From Mnemiopsis leidyi (Eukaryota > Ctenophora > Tentaculata > Lobata > Bolinopsidae): a stretch of DNA of 32,451 nucleotides. Where the stretch lies: positions 35,907 through 68,357 of the forward strand of contig JH155389.1 in the NCBI GenBank assembly GCA_000226015.1, written 5' to 3'. The number at the start of each line of letters is the position of its first letter. The first letter of the stretch is position 1. The position numbers were made by a program, and so were the translations under genes. Of this stretch, positions 9,114-21,100 are shown piece after piece. Under the pieces are notes generated by a model. That model ran no database searches and was not told the origin of the DNA. It saw only the letters and a program-made list of their open reading frames with translations.

Positions 9114-12100
9114 GTAGCTCTTATTACATGTTAAGTTTCTGGGAGGGAAAATGTTTAGAATGAAAATTTCCTCAGAATGAAAATTCTTGGTTAAAATTTT
9201 GACCATGGTCAAAAAATTTTCAACCGTTTTTCTATTACTCCAGTTAGGACCAATTAGTCGATTTTTTACCTCCCAGAAGTTCCTCATTATATGATATTTT
9301 TCTGGAAATTATTCTTTTTGCAAATAGGTTCATTCTTTTAAATTGTTTCTTGGACAAGCTTACAGTTTACTTGGGCTTTATCAATTTTGACTGTTGTGTA
9401 AAATTGGTTAAATAGAGACATTAAACTTGAGACACTAAAGATTGTCACTGCATCATGTATAGAATCGTATCACAACGACCAAGTTAAACCTATTTTACTT
9501 CCTATTGTACAGCTTAGCGGTGTACCATTACATTGCACACATTGATGTATCATATTTCATAACGGAAATACTATGTCACACATTAAATATTTTGTGTTCA
9601 ATTTTATATCCCCCAACACCATAGTAGCATGATGCTTTTTTATTAAAGCTTTCTGTGTAATACAGCTAAGTTAAGCTCAACGTTAAATTGGATTGCTTTG
9701 AGAATCTACTCACTAATCAAGTTACAAGAAAGCTTTTTCTATACTCAATCTATATCCTTATTTTACACACTGCAATATACCTTAGCACGACTTGAAAGTA
9801 AGGAATGATGATTCTACACATTGAAGAGCGAACAAAGTTATAAATACCATTCAATTTAATTGGGCTTAATTCTAGCGAAGTAAACGTGAATATAGCCAAC
9901 ATAGCAAACATTATTATACCAGTTACTATAGCACGTTACTGTAGCACGTGGCTAAAGCACGTGACTAAAGCACGTGACTGCACCTCAAATGTCAGATTCT
10001 GCTGGAACACAAGCTGCCTGACGAGGAGATACAGTTGTCAGACATACACTGGTTACCCTCCCACAGGGCCCTCTTTGTTGTGGTAAATGTCACCACACTG
10101 GCTCTCTTTCACCCGGACTCTCTTACCTTGGAGGAGGTTTGTATTTTCCAAGTAATGCTCGTATCCAAATAATGCTTGTATCGAGAAATTCCCAAGTTTG
10201 ACGTACATCATACAAGTGACGTATTTCGTGCTGATAAGAAAATCAAATGCATGTGCTAAAATTAGATACCTACACACTTCTTGTACAGATGGCGGTGATA
10301 GAGGACGGTGTTAGCTGTGCAGAGTGGTCACCAGATGATGGAGTCTGTGTCGTGGTCACCGGAGCCGGGAAACTCATCCTTATGTCCGAGGAGTTCGACC
10401 CCATTAAGGATACTGATGTTCGACCTCAGGAGTTCGGGTCAGAGCATCAGACTCAGGTGTCAAATGCTGGATTAGATCTTTGTATTTTCATTAGATCTTT
10501 CTGTTTAGACTTTAGTCATGATGTTTAAATTTGAATGATGAAAATCTGAACTCAACCAAAAATTTATTATTTTCTGTGAACAGAACTTGTAATTGGTCAA
10601 TCAGTTTTGTTTAATATTGGTAAGAATGATTATGTAGAATGTTCTAGAACAACTGATTTCAGGTAGGTTGGGGAAGCAAAGAGACTCAGTTCCACGGTTC
10701 AGCCGGTAAAGGTGCCTCCCAACAACCTGTGTTTGCTACACCCACCCCCATAGCAACGACAGACTCGCAAGAAACCAGAGTCAGCTGGAGAGGTGATGGG
10801 CAGTACTTCGTAGTGTCCACTATAGATCAGAGAGATAGCGAGTTTTACAGGTGTGTGCTGGCGAGAAATGCTTTCTTTGTGGTAAATAAGACACTGCACC
10901 AGGTGTTGCAATTTGGACAAATTGGATTCTATATTTTGGGTACAGTCGCAGTTCAGAAAAATAAAATACCAGATATTTGTATTGAATCCTTTCCTCGACT
11001 CTATCTCCAACAGAGTGGTAAGAATGTGGACCCGAGAAGGAGTCCACACCTCCACAAACGAGCCGGTACCGGGACTCGAGGACTCCATCAGCTGGAGAGC
11101 TAGCGGCAACCTCATATCAACCACCGTCAACCATAACAACCAACATCAGGTAACTCATATCAACCACCGTCAACCATAACAACCAACATCAGGTAACTCA
11201 TATCAACCACCGTCAACCATAACAACCAACATCAGGTAACTCATATCAACCACCGTCAACCATAACAACCAACATCAGGTAATTCATATCAACCACCGTC
11301 AACCATAACAACCAACATCAGGTAATTCATATCAACCACCGTCAACCATAACAACCAACATCAGGTAACTCATATCAACCACCGTCAACCATAACAACCA
11401 ACATCAGGTAACTCACCGTGCACAGTCAGCACCTTCCAGTACAGCATGCTATGTCACACCCAGGTGTATTACTTAATTTTACCTGACAATAACTTAAACT
11501 CTTTTATCCACTCCATGTGTAACTGCGCTGCATACTTTATATTCATCATGCGGTCCCCACGATACGGTATAGTACATTTACTTTACCATGAGTTCTGGGT
11601 CCACAGCGTTTAAAAACCACTGATCAGGTTATATTCATGGAACGAAACGGCTTGCGACACGGGGAGTTTCCACTGACGCTGCGCGCGGAGAACACGTGCG
11701 TATCCACGACGACGTGGAATTCCAGCAGTAACGTTCTAGCGGTTATATACGAGGGTCAGGAGCAGTGTCACATCATGTTGTACACTTGTTCTAACTACTG
11801 CTGGCAGGTTGCTTACTTTCTTAAATTTACATTTTTTGATAGTCTTAGTTAGAGTCTCGAGCAGTTTTGTTTAAGTAATTTTTGTTTTTTAATTTGCAAA
11901 CTGTTTTGGCAGTTGTCTTTTCAAGTTGTTTTATCCTTTTTGTTAGCCTTGTAGGATAAGATAGTGTAACCCACATCCTTCTTGCAGCTAAAACAACATT
12001 ATACATACAACTCAAGTAACATTACCTTTATTTGGGACCACGAAGATGAGAACAAATTCCATATCTCCGTCGACTCCAGGTAGCGTACAACATTCCTACA

Positions 12101-15100
12101 TTTTCATTACATTCTACTGTAATGAACTTGTACGTTTTATCAGGGAACTTAACATTCTTCTAGGAAATCTAGCACCTAATATAATTGCGTTTAGTGTCTC
12201 AACGTCGGGTATTTTAGGAAATGTTATGAGTCGTAACCTTTTTACTTGGGTTTTTGCAAGACAAGAACGGTATTTATGGTACAAAATTGTTAATATTACA
12301 TTGAATACAACGAGTGTACATTGAATATGAAATGTTAACCCGTTTAATCAAACATTTCAGATATATCTGTTATCAGTTGACCAGTAAGGTATCTACATGT
12401 TCATCCACAACAACCATGGTTATTGATGACAAGAAGGTTCGTTTTTATTTAGCTTTTTAGATTTTGATTTTTGTAATGATCTGTCACGTTCGTCTTTTGT
12501 CGAGTGAATTCTCAAGTCCTCATAAAATCAGGATAATGATACGACTGTTAAGTTATTAAACAGTATTACCTTGTATAATCACGCGTATACTGGTAATTGA
12601 AGTCCAGTTTAAACATTCCTTGACTTTCAATTAACTACCTAATCATCCCTCCATGTATTGCTGTGTCACATTATATTCTTATCTATTTAGTCATTAAATA
12701 TTTCCAGGTTAACACAACACCAATGTCAACAATGTGCATACCTCCGCCCATGTCCTACTCTCAACTGATAACGGACAGCACGTGCAACTCCATCAGTTGC
12801 CATGGTGACGACGCTTGGTTGCTATGCAGTGACAGGTACAGACAGTTAGCTTGTCTTTGTGGCTTGAACAAGCCAGGTAGAAAACAGTTGCTTTGGGTTT
12901 GTCACAACTCACACACAGACACCGCCACTGTTTGTTTATCAGTAACACAGAAATGTTTCCTGATTCTTTACATGAAATAATAAACTGTTGTTGAAGCGGC
13001 GATAGCACAGCACAATTCTGCTGAGCTAAATGGCACGATAAAACTTTACCAGCAACTTGGTAACTTCCCCCTTCTTCCCCATGTGTAGAACAATACATCG
13101 CTTTAACGACGTGTCTCACGCGCCCCCCGGCGAGATCACGCCAGACGAGAGTTACACGATAGAGCGCGAGTTTCCTCTCGACTCTCACACGTGCATTAGA
13201 CACCTCGTCATGGTAACGCAGAGCAAGGCGCACTGCGTCGCTCTGGTTAACGATGTTGACGCGCTCCTCACTGTGAGTATTGCACGTGTCGAAAGTGAAG
13301 GTGAAATTAAAAAAAATATTACTATAGCTGTTAATGTGAGCTTTGTGTGTGGAATGTTTTGAAGAAATTGACATTTTGTTGATCTAGAAATTTAACTTTT
13401 CGAATCGCTCCTCCATGAACGAAAGTTAGTAAACCGTCCTAAACTGTATCTTCAGTTATTGCTTAATTAGTGAAATATTAAACAAGTAAGATCGTAAAGT
13501 GACTTTTAAAACTAAACTATCTCCCCAGCTGGAGTTGTCAGACAAGGAAGTATTTGTGGTGTCCTGCACGACTCTGGAGGACACTGTTGTCAACATGATG
13601 AGACACCCTGGTTCAGGAACTATTGTTGTTCAGCTGTACTCTGGGGAGTTGTTCGAGCTTCATGGGGGCATGTTGGAACCGTGGGGAAGTGTTGATATGC
13701 GGGTTAGTTTACTGTCTATTTTTAACAATTTCAACAATTTTATTGAACCAATATTCTATAATGCACACAAATAGCACAAAAAAGTAAATCACATACCTGA
13801 CACTTTGTACCTACTTTTATCGTACAAATTTATTGGTTAGTTCATCTATTGAAGATCTACAAACAGATATGAATCATGATAAGATACAGAAAAACTCATG
13901 GACATACATACACACAAATATGCCTTGTAGACATCGAGTAATTGCCAATACATATTAACACAACTATGATTATTATACATGTAGTGATAAACCATAATCC
14001 TCATAATACCCAGGAGTGTGCCCGTTTCTGCGAGATGGAGATAGCGGTGTTTGAAGAAGAGATGGTGGTCGTGGGAAGAACCAGCTTTAATCATCTCTAC
14101 ATGGACACCAGACTCTGGAACTATGACTGTACTTCCATATCACTTCACAAGTAAACTCGCTCCAGTTAAATGTTAATTCCTAATTATATCAATTTATTTG
14201 CATATTATGGTTTTCTTGAGATTCCTTACAGTGCGGTGCCACGTGTGACAAACAGCATTTAACTAGCTGGCCGCTGTGTGTATAGTTGTATATCTCCCTG
14301 TTGTGTATCTTCCTGTAGTTTATCTTCCTGTTGTGTATCTTCCTGTAGTGTATCTTCCTGTGGGCGATAAGGACAGAAATAGAGGAATCCCAAACTTCAC
14401 CTCAACTTCACCTTTACACTTACCCCAAACTTTACACTCCATCTTGCACTTGTTGTGATGGATGTACTGGCTAAGTCATCCCGCTCTATAAATGTTAGAG
14501 CACAGAGTTACCATTCCTACTTTCACAATAGAATTTTACTATGTTACAATCGACTCCAATATCTCTCCCAGTTTTGATTTTGCTTTTCTGGTATGGCTAG
14601 GAAAGTGAATTTGCAAGTTCAGATAACATCAACTTAGCAGATATCCGAACAAAACGTGACGTAGATAATCTTATCTGTTGCTCACTGCACGTCCACGCTA
14701 AAGCAGCTTCATTACTCGTGCTGCCCAGTATTAGGTTAACAAAATATGTGGAAATTTGTTGGATATCTTCGCTCTGTGTCATCCACGTGGCTGTTTCCAT
14801 GGTAACAACTAGGGGTATTGGATTTTAGCGTCAAACATGGCCTTATTAGGAGATTTCTTAGTGATAATATGTTGTTAACAAGGCAAAACTCGAAATTCTA
14901 GATAGATTTCCGGAATCCGACAGTAGGATTTCGTACTGTTATGACCATTGTAGGAAACGGTTTTAAGGGAATTTTTTAGTTATCCAAGATCTTACGGTTA
15001 TTCGTTTGTTTCTTCGTAAAAGTCAAATAGTAACATCATGGGCTGGTAAACAGCGTTATGAAAATTTATAGTCTTAATGGCTGCATAGTGTGCATATCTT

Positions 15101-18100
15101 CTTTACCAAAGTTTGTAAACAACACCTGAAATTGGCCCACTCTAAATACTTAAGGCGATTTAGTGGAGTCTACTTAACTGAAACCAGACTAGTTAACTAT
15201 TTGTTTACTTCCTACAACATAATGCATGAACCCAGACTATGCAATTATTTGTCTCCTTCATACTGCATAATGAATTATTCATTCACTACACGACATTGTA
15301 TGGATTACCTACTAACCCAAATAGAACGACATTTCTAGACTCCAACAAAAAGTAACACGCCCTCCCATCAGGACACATTTACTAGTGACGTCACACTCTC
15401 ACACGCTGACGTGTGTGTCTCTCAGTCAACCTGCTCACGTTGCCAGGACAACGGAGGGAGTTGTAGATACTGGGGTGAGTTTCAGATAACACTAACTGGG
15501 ATAACACTTTCTTAGATAACACTTTCTTAGATAACACTTACTGAGATAACACTTTCTTAGATAACACGTACTGAGATAACACTTACTGAGATAACACTTA
15601 CTGAGATAACACTTACTGAGATAACACTTAATGAGATAATAATTAATGAGATAACACTTACTGAGATAACAATTAATGAGATAACACTTACTGAGATAAC
15701 ACTTAATGAGATAACACTTAATGAGATAACACTTATTGAGATAACACTTACTGAGATAACACTTACTGAGATAACACTTACTGAGATAACACTTACTGAG
15801 ATAACACTTACTGAGATAACACTTACTTAGATAACACTTACTGACATAACACTTACTGAGATAATAATTAATGAGATAACACTTACTGAGATAACAATTA
15901 ATGAGATAACACTTACTGAGATAACACTTAATGAGATAACACTTAATGAGATAACACTTATTGAGATAACACTTACTGAGATAACACTTACTGAGATAAC
16001 ACTTACTGAGATAATAATTAATGAGATAACACTTACTGAGATAACACTTACTGAGATAACACTTACTGAGATAACACTTACTGAGATAACACTTACTGAG
16101 ATAACACTTACTGAGGTAACACTTACTGACATAACACTTACTGAGATAACACTTACTGAGATAACACTTACTGAGATAACACTTACTGAGATAACACACT
16201 TACTGAGATAATAATTAATGAGGTAACACTTACTGAGATAACACTTATTGAGATAACACTTAACTGAGATAACACTTACTGAGATAACACTTACTGAGAT
16301 AACACNNNNNNNNNNNNNNNNNNNNNNNNNNNNNNNNNNNNNNNNNNNNNNNNNNNNNNNNNNNNNNNNNNNNNNNNNNNNNNNNNNNNNNNNNNNNNNN
16401 NNNNNNNNNNNNNNNNNNNNNNNNNNNNNNNNNNNNNNNNNNNNNNNNNNNNNNNNNNNNNNNNNNNNNNNNNNNNNNNNNNNNNNNNNNNNNNNNNNNN
16501 NNNNNNNNNNNNNNNNNNNNNNNNNNNNNNNNNNNNNNNNNNNNNNNNNNNNNNNNNNNNNNNNNNNNNNNNNNNNNNNNNNNNNNNNNNNNNNNNNNNN
16601 NNNNNNNNNNNNNNNNNNNNNNNNNNNNNNNNNNNNNNNNNNNNNNNNNNNNNNNNNNNNNNNNNNNNNNNNNNNNNNNNNNNNNNNNNNNNNNNNNNNN
16701 NNNNNNNNNNNNNNNNNNNNNNNNNNNNNNNNNNNNNNNNNNNNNNNNNNNNNNNNNNNNNNNNNNNNNNNNNNNNNNNNNNNNNNNNNNNNNNNNNNNN
16801 NNNNNNNNNNNNNNNNNNNNNNNNNNNNNNNNNNNNNNNNNNNNNNNNNNNNNNNNNNNNNNNNNNNNNNNNNNNNNNNNNNNNNNNNNNNNNNNNNNNN
16901 NNNNNNNNNNNNNNNNNNNNNNNNNNNNNNNNNNNNNNNNNNNNNNNNNNNNNNNNNNNNNNNNNNNNNNNNNNNNNNNNNNNNNNNNNNNNNNNNNNNN
17001 NNNNNNNNNNNNNNNNNNNNNNNNNNNNNNNNNNNNNNNNNNNNNNNNNNNNNNNNNNNNNNNNNNNNNNNNNNNNNNNNNNNNNNNNNNNNNNNNNNNN
17101 NNNNNNTACTGAGATAACACTTACTGAGATAACACTTACTGAGATAACACTTACTGAGATAACACTTACTGAGATAACACTTACTGAGATAACACTTACT
17201 TAGATAACACTTACTGACATAGAGATAACACTTACTGAGATAACACTTACTGAGATAACACTTACTGAGATAACACTTACTGAGATAACACTTACTGAGA
17301 TAACACTTACTGAGATAACACTTACTGAGATAACACTTACTGATATTCGCGGGAATTGTCCTATTCTAAACGTTAACCTGCTAATTTGTATAGATTTATA
17401 TGTGTAAATACCTTTATAAACTAGCAAGCTTTAAGAATCTAGTAACTAGTATATCTATATCGGCAGATAAAGAACTAGTCGGTCTGTAGGCCCCTATCTC
17501 CAATAGCCTCTAACCCCTAACTTGAACTCTAACCTCCTAAATTTTAACCCTAACTCAAACCCATTACTGTAAACTCAAACTAGATAGCCTTTCACTTCAA
17601 CCCTTACATTTAACCCCTGCCCCTCACCCCTGACTCTCACCCGCTAACTTTAACCCCTGACTCTAATGTATGTCCTAACTTTAGCCCCTAACTCTAATGA
17701 TCTAACTTGTACCCATAACTCTAATGATCTAACTTAAACCCCCAACTCTAATGATCTAACTTAAACCCCTAACTCTAATGACCTAACTTTAACCCCTAAC
17801 TCTAATGACCTAACTTTAACCCCTGACTGATCACCTGATCCCCAGATCAGGTCTCTAGAACGAGGATCACGTCTGGTGGTTTCAGATCCAGACTCGTCCC
17901 GGGTGGTGCTCCAGATGCCTCGTGGTAACCTGGAGTTGATACATCCCCGACCTCTCCTACTAACCCACTTAGCGCAGCTTATTGACAACTTTCAGGTTAG
18001 TGGACTTCACTAAGTCTCAGATATTATTGCTAGTATTGTTTCTATTATGAAATTATTTCAAAACCAGTAGGAGCAAACAGTATATGTAGGATCAAACAGT

Positions 18101-21100
18101 AAAGTTCGGTTTTTCGCAGTACAGAAAAGTTTTTGAGTCTGTCAGAAAACACCGTGTCAACATGAACTTTATCTTGGACTATCATCCTGAGCAGTTCCTC
18201 TCTAAGCTTCCAGGTGAGTTATTTTTACAAAATGACTATTACTGTTAGCTGTGTGGAGGTATCGTAACAAATAACAATACAGCGGGTCAATGACGGCTGT
18301 TATTTTCAACCAATAGATTCCTAAGTATGCTTGTTATCACTGTTTCTTTCGGATAAAACTGCTGGTAACGTAAATATGTAAATATCTAAACATAGTTCAT
18401 TGATTAAGACCACGTTACTATTTAATATGTTGAATGAGAAATTTTGAGGAGGAAATAACTGACTCTGAATATTTAACTTCAGACATTCTGTCACAGTTAA
18501 CTAGTCAGTTCATGGAGCTCTTCATTGCCGAACTGTCCTCTGAGGACACCACTCTCACCATGTACAGGTAATTCATTAAGTACATACTGCAATACTACAT
18601 CAGGATAAATTTTATCATGAAAATATATTACCTTCCTACCAGAGACCATAGGTATTTTACCAAGCTTCTTTCCTATCATATACTGAGGCATAGTCGTCAA
18701 GTTTTATAACGAGTTGGATTCAGAGATAAATGATACCATGATGGACTAGCTACTTATCAAGAAAAGCAGTCCCTAAATGCTTTCCCGAACTTGATCGGAG
18801 ATTTTAAACTCAAACCAAGTTCCAATAAGTAGTTTAGTCCTTAATTTGGTAATTGATAAAAAAGTAATTTGTTGAAAGAATCCGCAAATCTTTAAGGTAG
18901 ATCACGTGTTGCTCGATATTGTTTAATCGCACCTCACTCCTTATTTGTCAATAATCAATCGCTGTCACATAGTACAAAAAAATTGTGACCTTTCCCAAAA
19001 ATAGTTTTATATTTATTGATATATTACAGTAACATATTTATTTACAAAAGTAATAACTTTGAGTAGAATAAGTATAACCTAAACTAAAAGCTCGACTGAT
19101 AAACATTTACCTATTTTCACACACTTAGGCTTGTTTGACCACACCTCACTTGCCGAACACGTGACTTTCTTGTCTCCAATCAGTGCAAACTTTCTGGAAC
19201 ACTCGATGTTTACGATATTTCCAGCTAGGACTTGCTTAGAGTTAGCTATTTGTAGTGGGGGACAGAGGGCTTCTGAAATGTACCTTGTGTTGACTTTCAA
19301 GATTTAGCGGGATTATTGAATCTCTTATACTCTTATATACTAAATGTACTTTGTTTTGACTTTCAAGATTTAGCGGGATTATTGAATCTCTTATACTCTT
19401 ATATACTAAATGTACTTTGTTTTGACTTTCAAGATTTAGCGGGATTATTGAATCTCTTATACTCTTATATACTAAATGTACTTTGTTTTGACTTTCAAGA
19501 TTTAGCGGGATTATTGAATCTCTTATACTCTTATATAGTAAATGTACTTTGTTTTGACTTTCAAGATTTAGCGGGATTATTGAATCTCTTATACTCTTAT
19601 ATAGTAAATGGAACTAGTCTCAAGTGGCACTAGCTGATTATGATTATTTTATCCGGTTATACGAGTATAACTTGCATCGAAATGGTCTAACTATCACAAA
19701 TGACGCCTTATCATTATTATTAAGTATTATCTCTTTAGTAGTACCAAATTGTCTATGTCTATAGAGCTTCAAATTTACCAAAGTTCGGGTTTGCCCTGTA
19801 GAAGTCCGCTACCTCGTCCTCCACATGGAATTGGAACTTTACAGCATAAGTACTCCACTTTAGAACACAGGCGTCACCTTTCGGGGATTTCGAGAACTCA
19901 TAGTTGAATATCAGGATGTCATTGCAGGATAGTATCAACCTTTTAGTTGATTTTCTCACCGTCCAGACATGTTCAGATCCCTCTGGCATTGTGAATTCCT
20001 CATCGTTTTCAAGACAATACCCTATATCGTAGGTTGGTGGATCTATGAAAATTACATCTAGTCCGTACTCTGTTCCGTGGTTATCTCCAAACCTCACCCA
20101 AATACGATCTTCACTAGGGCCAACTACTGTATCTGTCTTGATTTGCAGTGCGTTTGTCTGAAGGTCTAGGTCGACCCATTCATCGGAATTTCTCGGTCTC
20201 CAACCTATAAGATCGAGAAGATAGTGAAATTACAACTTTGAAATTGATAAGAGGCGATATTTCTTGAGAAGGATATCATATTCTGTGTACATCGATTAAC
20301 CAATGAATAAGAAGTTTGGAACGTGAACGACCAATCAGTATCGAGGAACACTGGACCACGTGATACAATAGATTTCAGATCAGTTCACAAAACTACCGTT
20401 TCCATGGAAACGGTAGACGTCAGTATGGATACTACTGCTCTATTGCCTACTTACGTGACGCCAGTTCAGTGACATCGATAACTTATTGTACTGATATTGT
20501 ACTGATGTAGGGGGCACTACTACACTCACCATCATCCTGACAAGACACTGCAGACAAGAGGAACATCCCCAGAGCGATCTGAAGAAGAGGTTCCAAGCTC
20601 ATAATCCTAAACAGAGTTCTCCGTAGATCATGTGTCACTAGAGTGTCACTAGATGTGTCACTAGAGTGAGAGGTAATCTTAGAACTTAGTGTTTATTTCT
20701 ATCTTGACGTTCTCGTGTTTAGATATTATTCAAACTTGATAGTATGGACAGTAAGTATAAAAAGAATATTATGTGGTCATGAATGATAAATAATCGCGTG
20801 GCAAAATGTGGATAGTTTTATGATGAATAGGACTAATAGAGTTGTCACGTACATCTTGTAGCAAGTGAAACGCGAAATTACCGTAATATTCCAATCATTT
20901 TATAAATGATCATGTTCACACTCAAATTATTTGTATAATCGTTGTGTTGAAAGTATTAAAATTAAAGTATTAATACTTTCAACACTACGACAACTCTATT
21001 AGTCCTATTCATCATAAAACTGACGAAGAAGTCCCTATTTTACACATCAAAATGAGGATAGGAGCATCAGATTAAATTGAATAACAGCTTGGAACCGCTT

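Noticed and set aside
12836..12980. Possible extension of ELP1 exon 9 through the intron (open frame continues)
   Set aside because: The donor GACAG|GTACAG gives the correct phase into exon 10 and the joined protein covers the propeller without a missing block.
12793..13374. 193-codon minus-strand frame
   Set aside because: It is the antisense shadow of ELP1 exons 9 and 10, which match ELP1 in order and phase on the plus strand.
14597..14820. Candidate ELP1 exon after exon 12 (open plus frame starting after TGGCTAG)
   Set aside because: Its translation does not resemble ELP1, while exon 12 joins exon 13 (15372) in phase with an almost gapless match to the human region.
15492..16199. Long minus-strand open frame of repeated CYLSK pentapeptides
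   Set aside because: It exists only because the satellite unit is 15 bp, a multiple of 3; several frames stay open, there is no start context or splice evidence, and it lies in an ELP1 intron.
19316..19633. Plus-strand 105-codon repeat protein
   Set aside because: It is the plus-strand reading of the 66-bp tandem array (22 codons per unit), with no other support.
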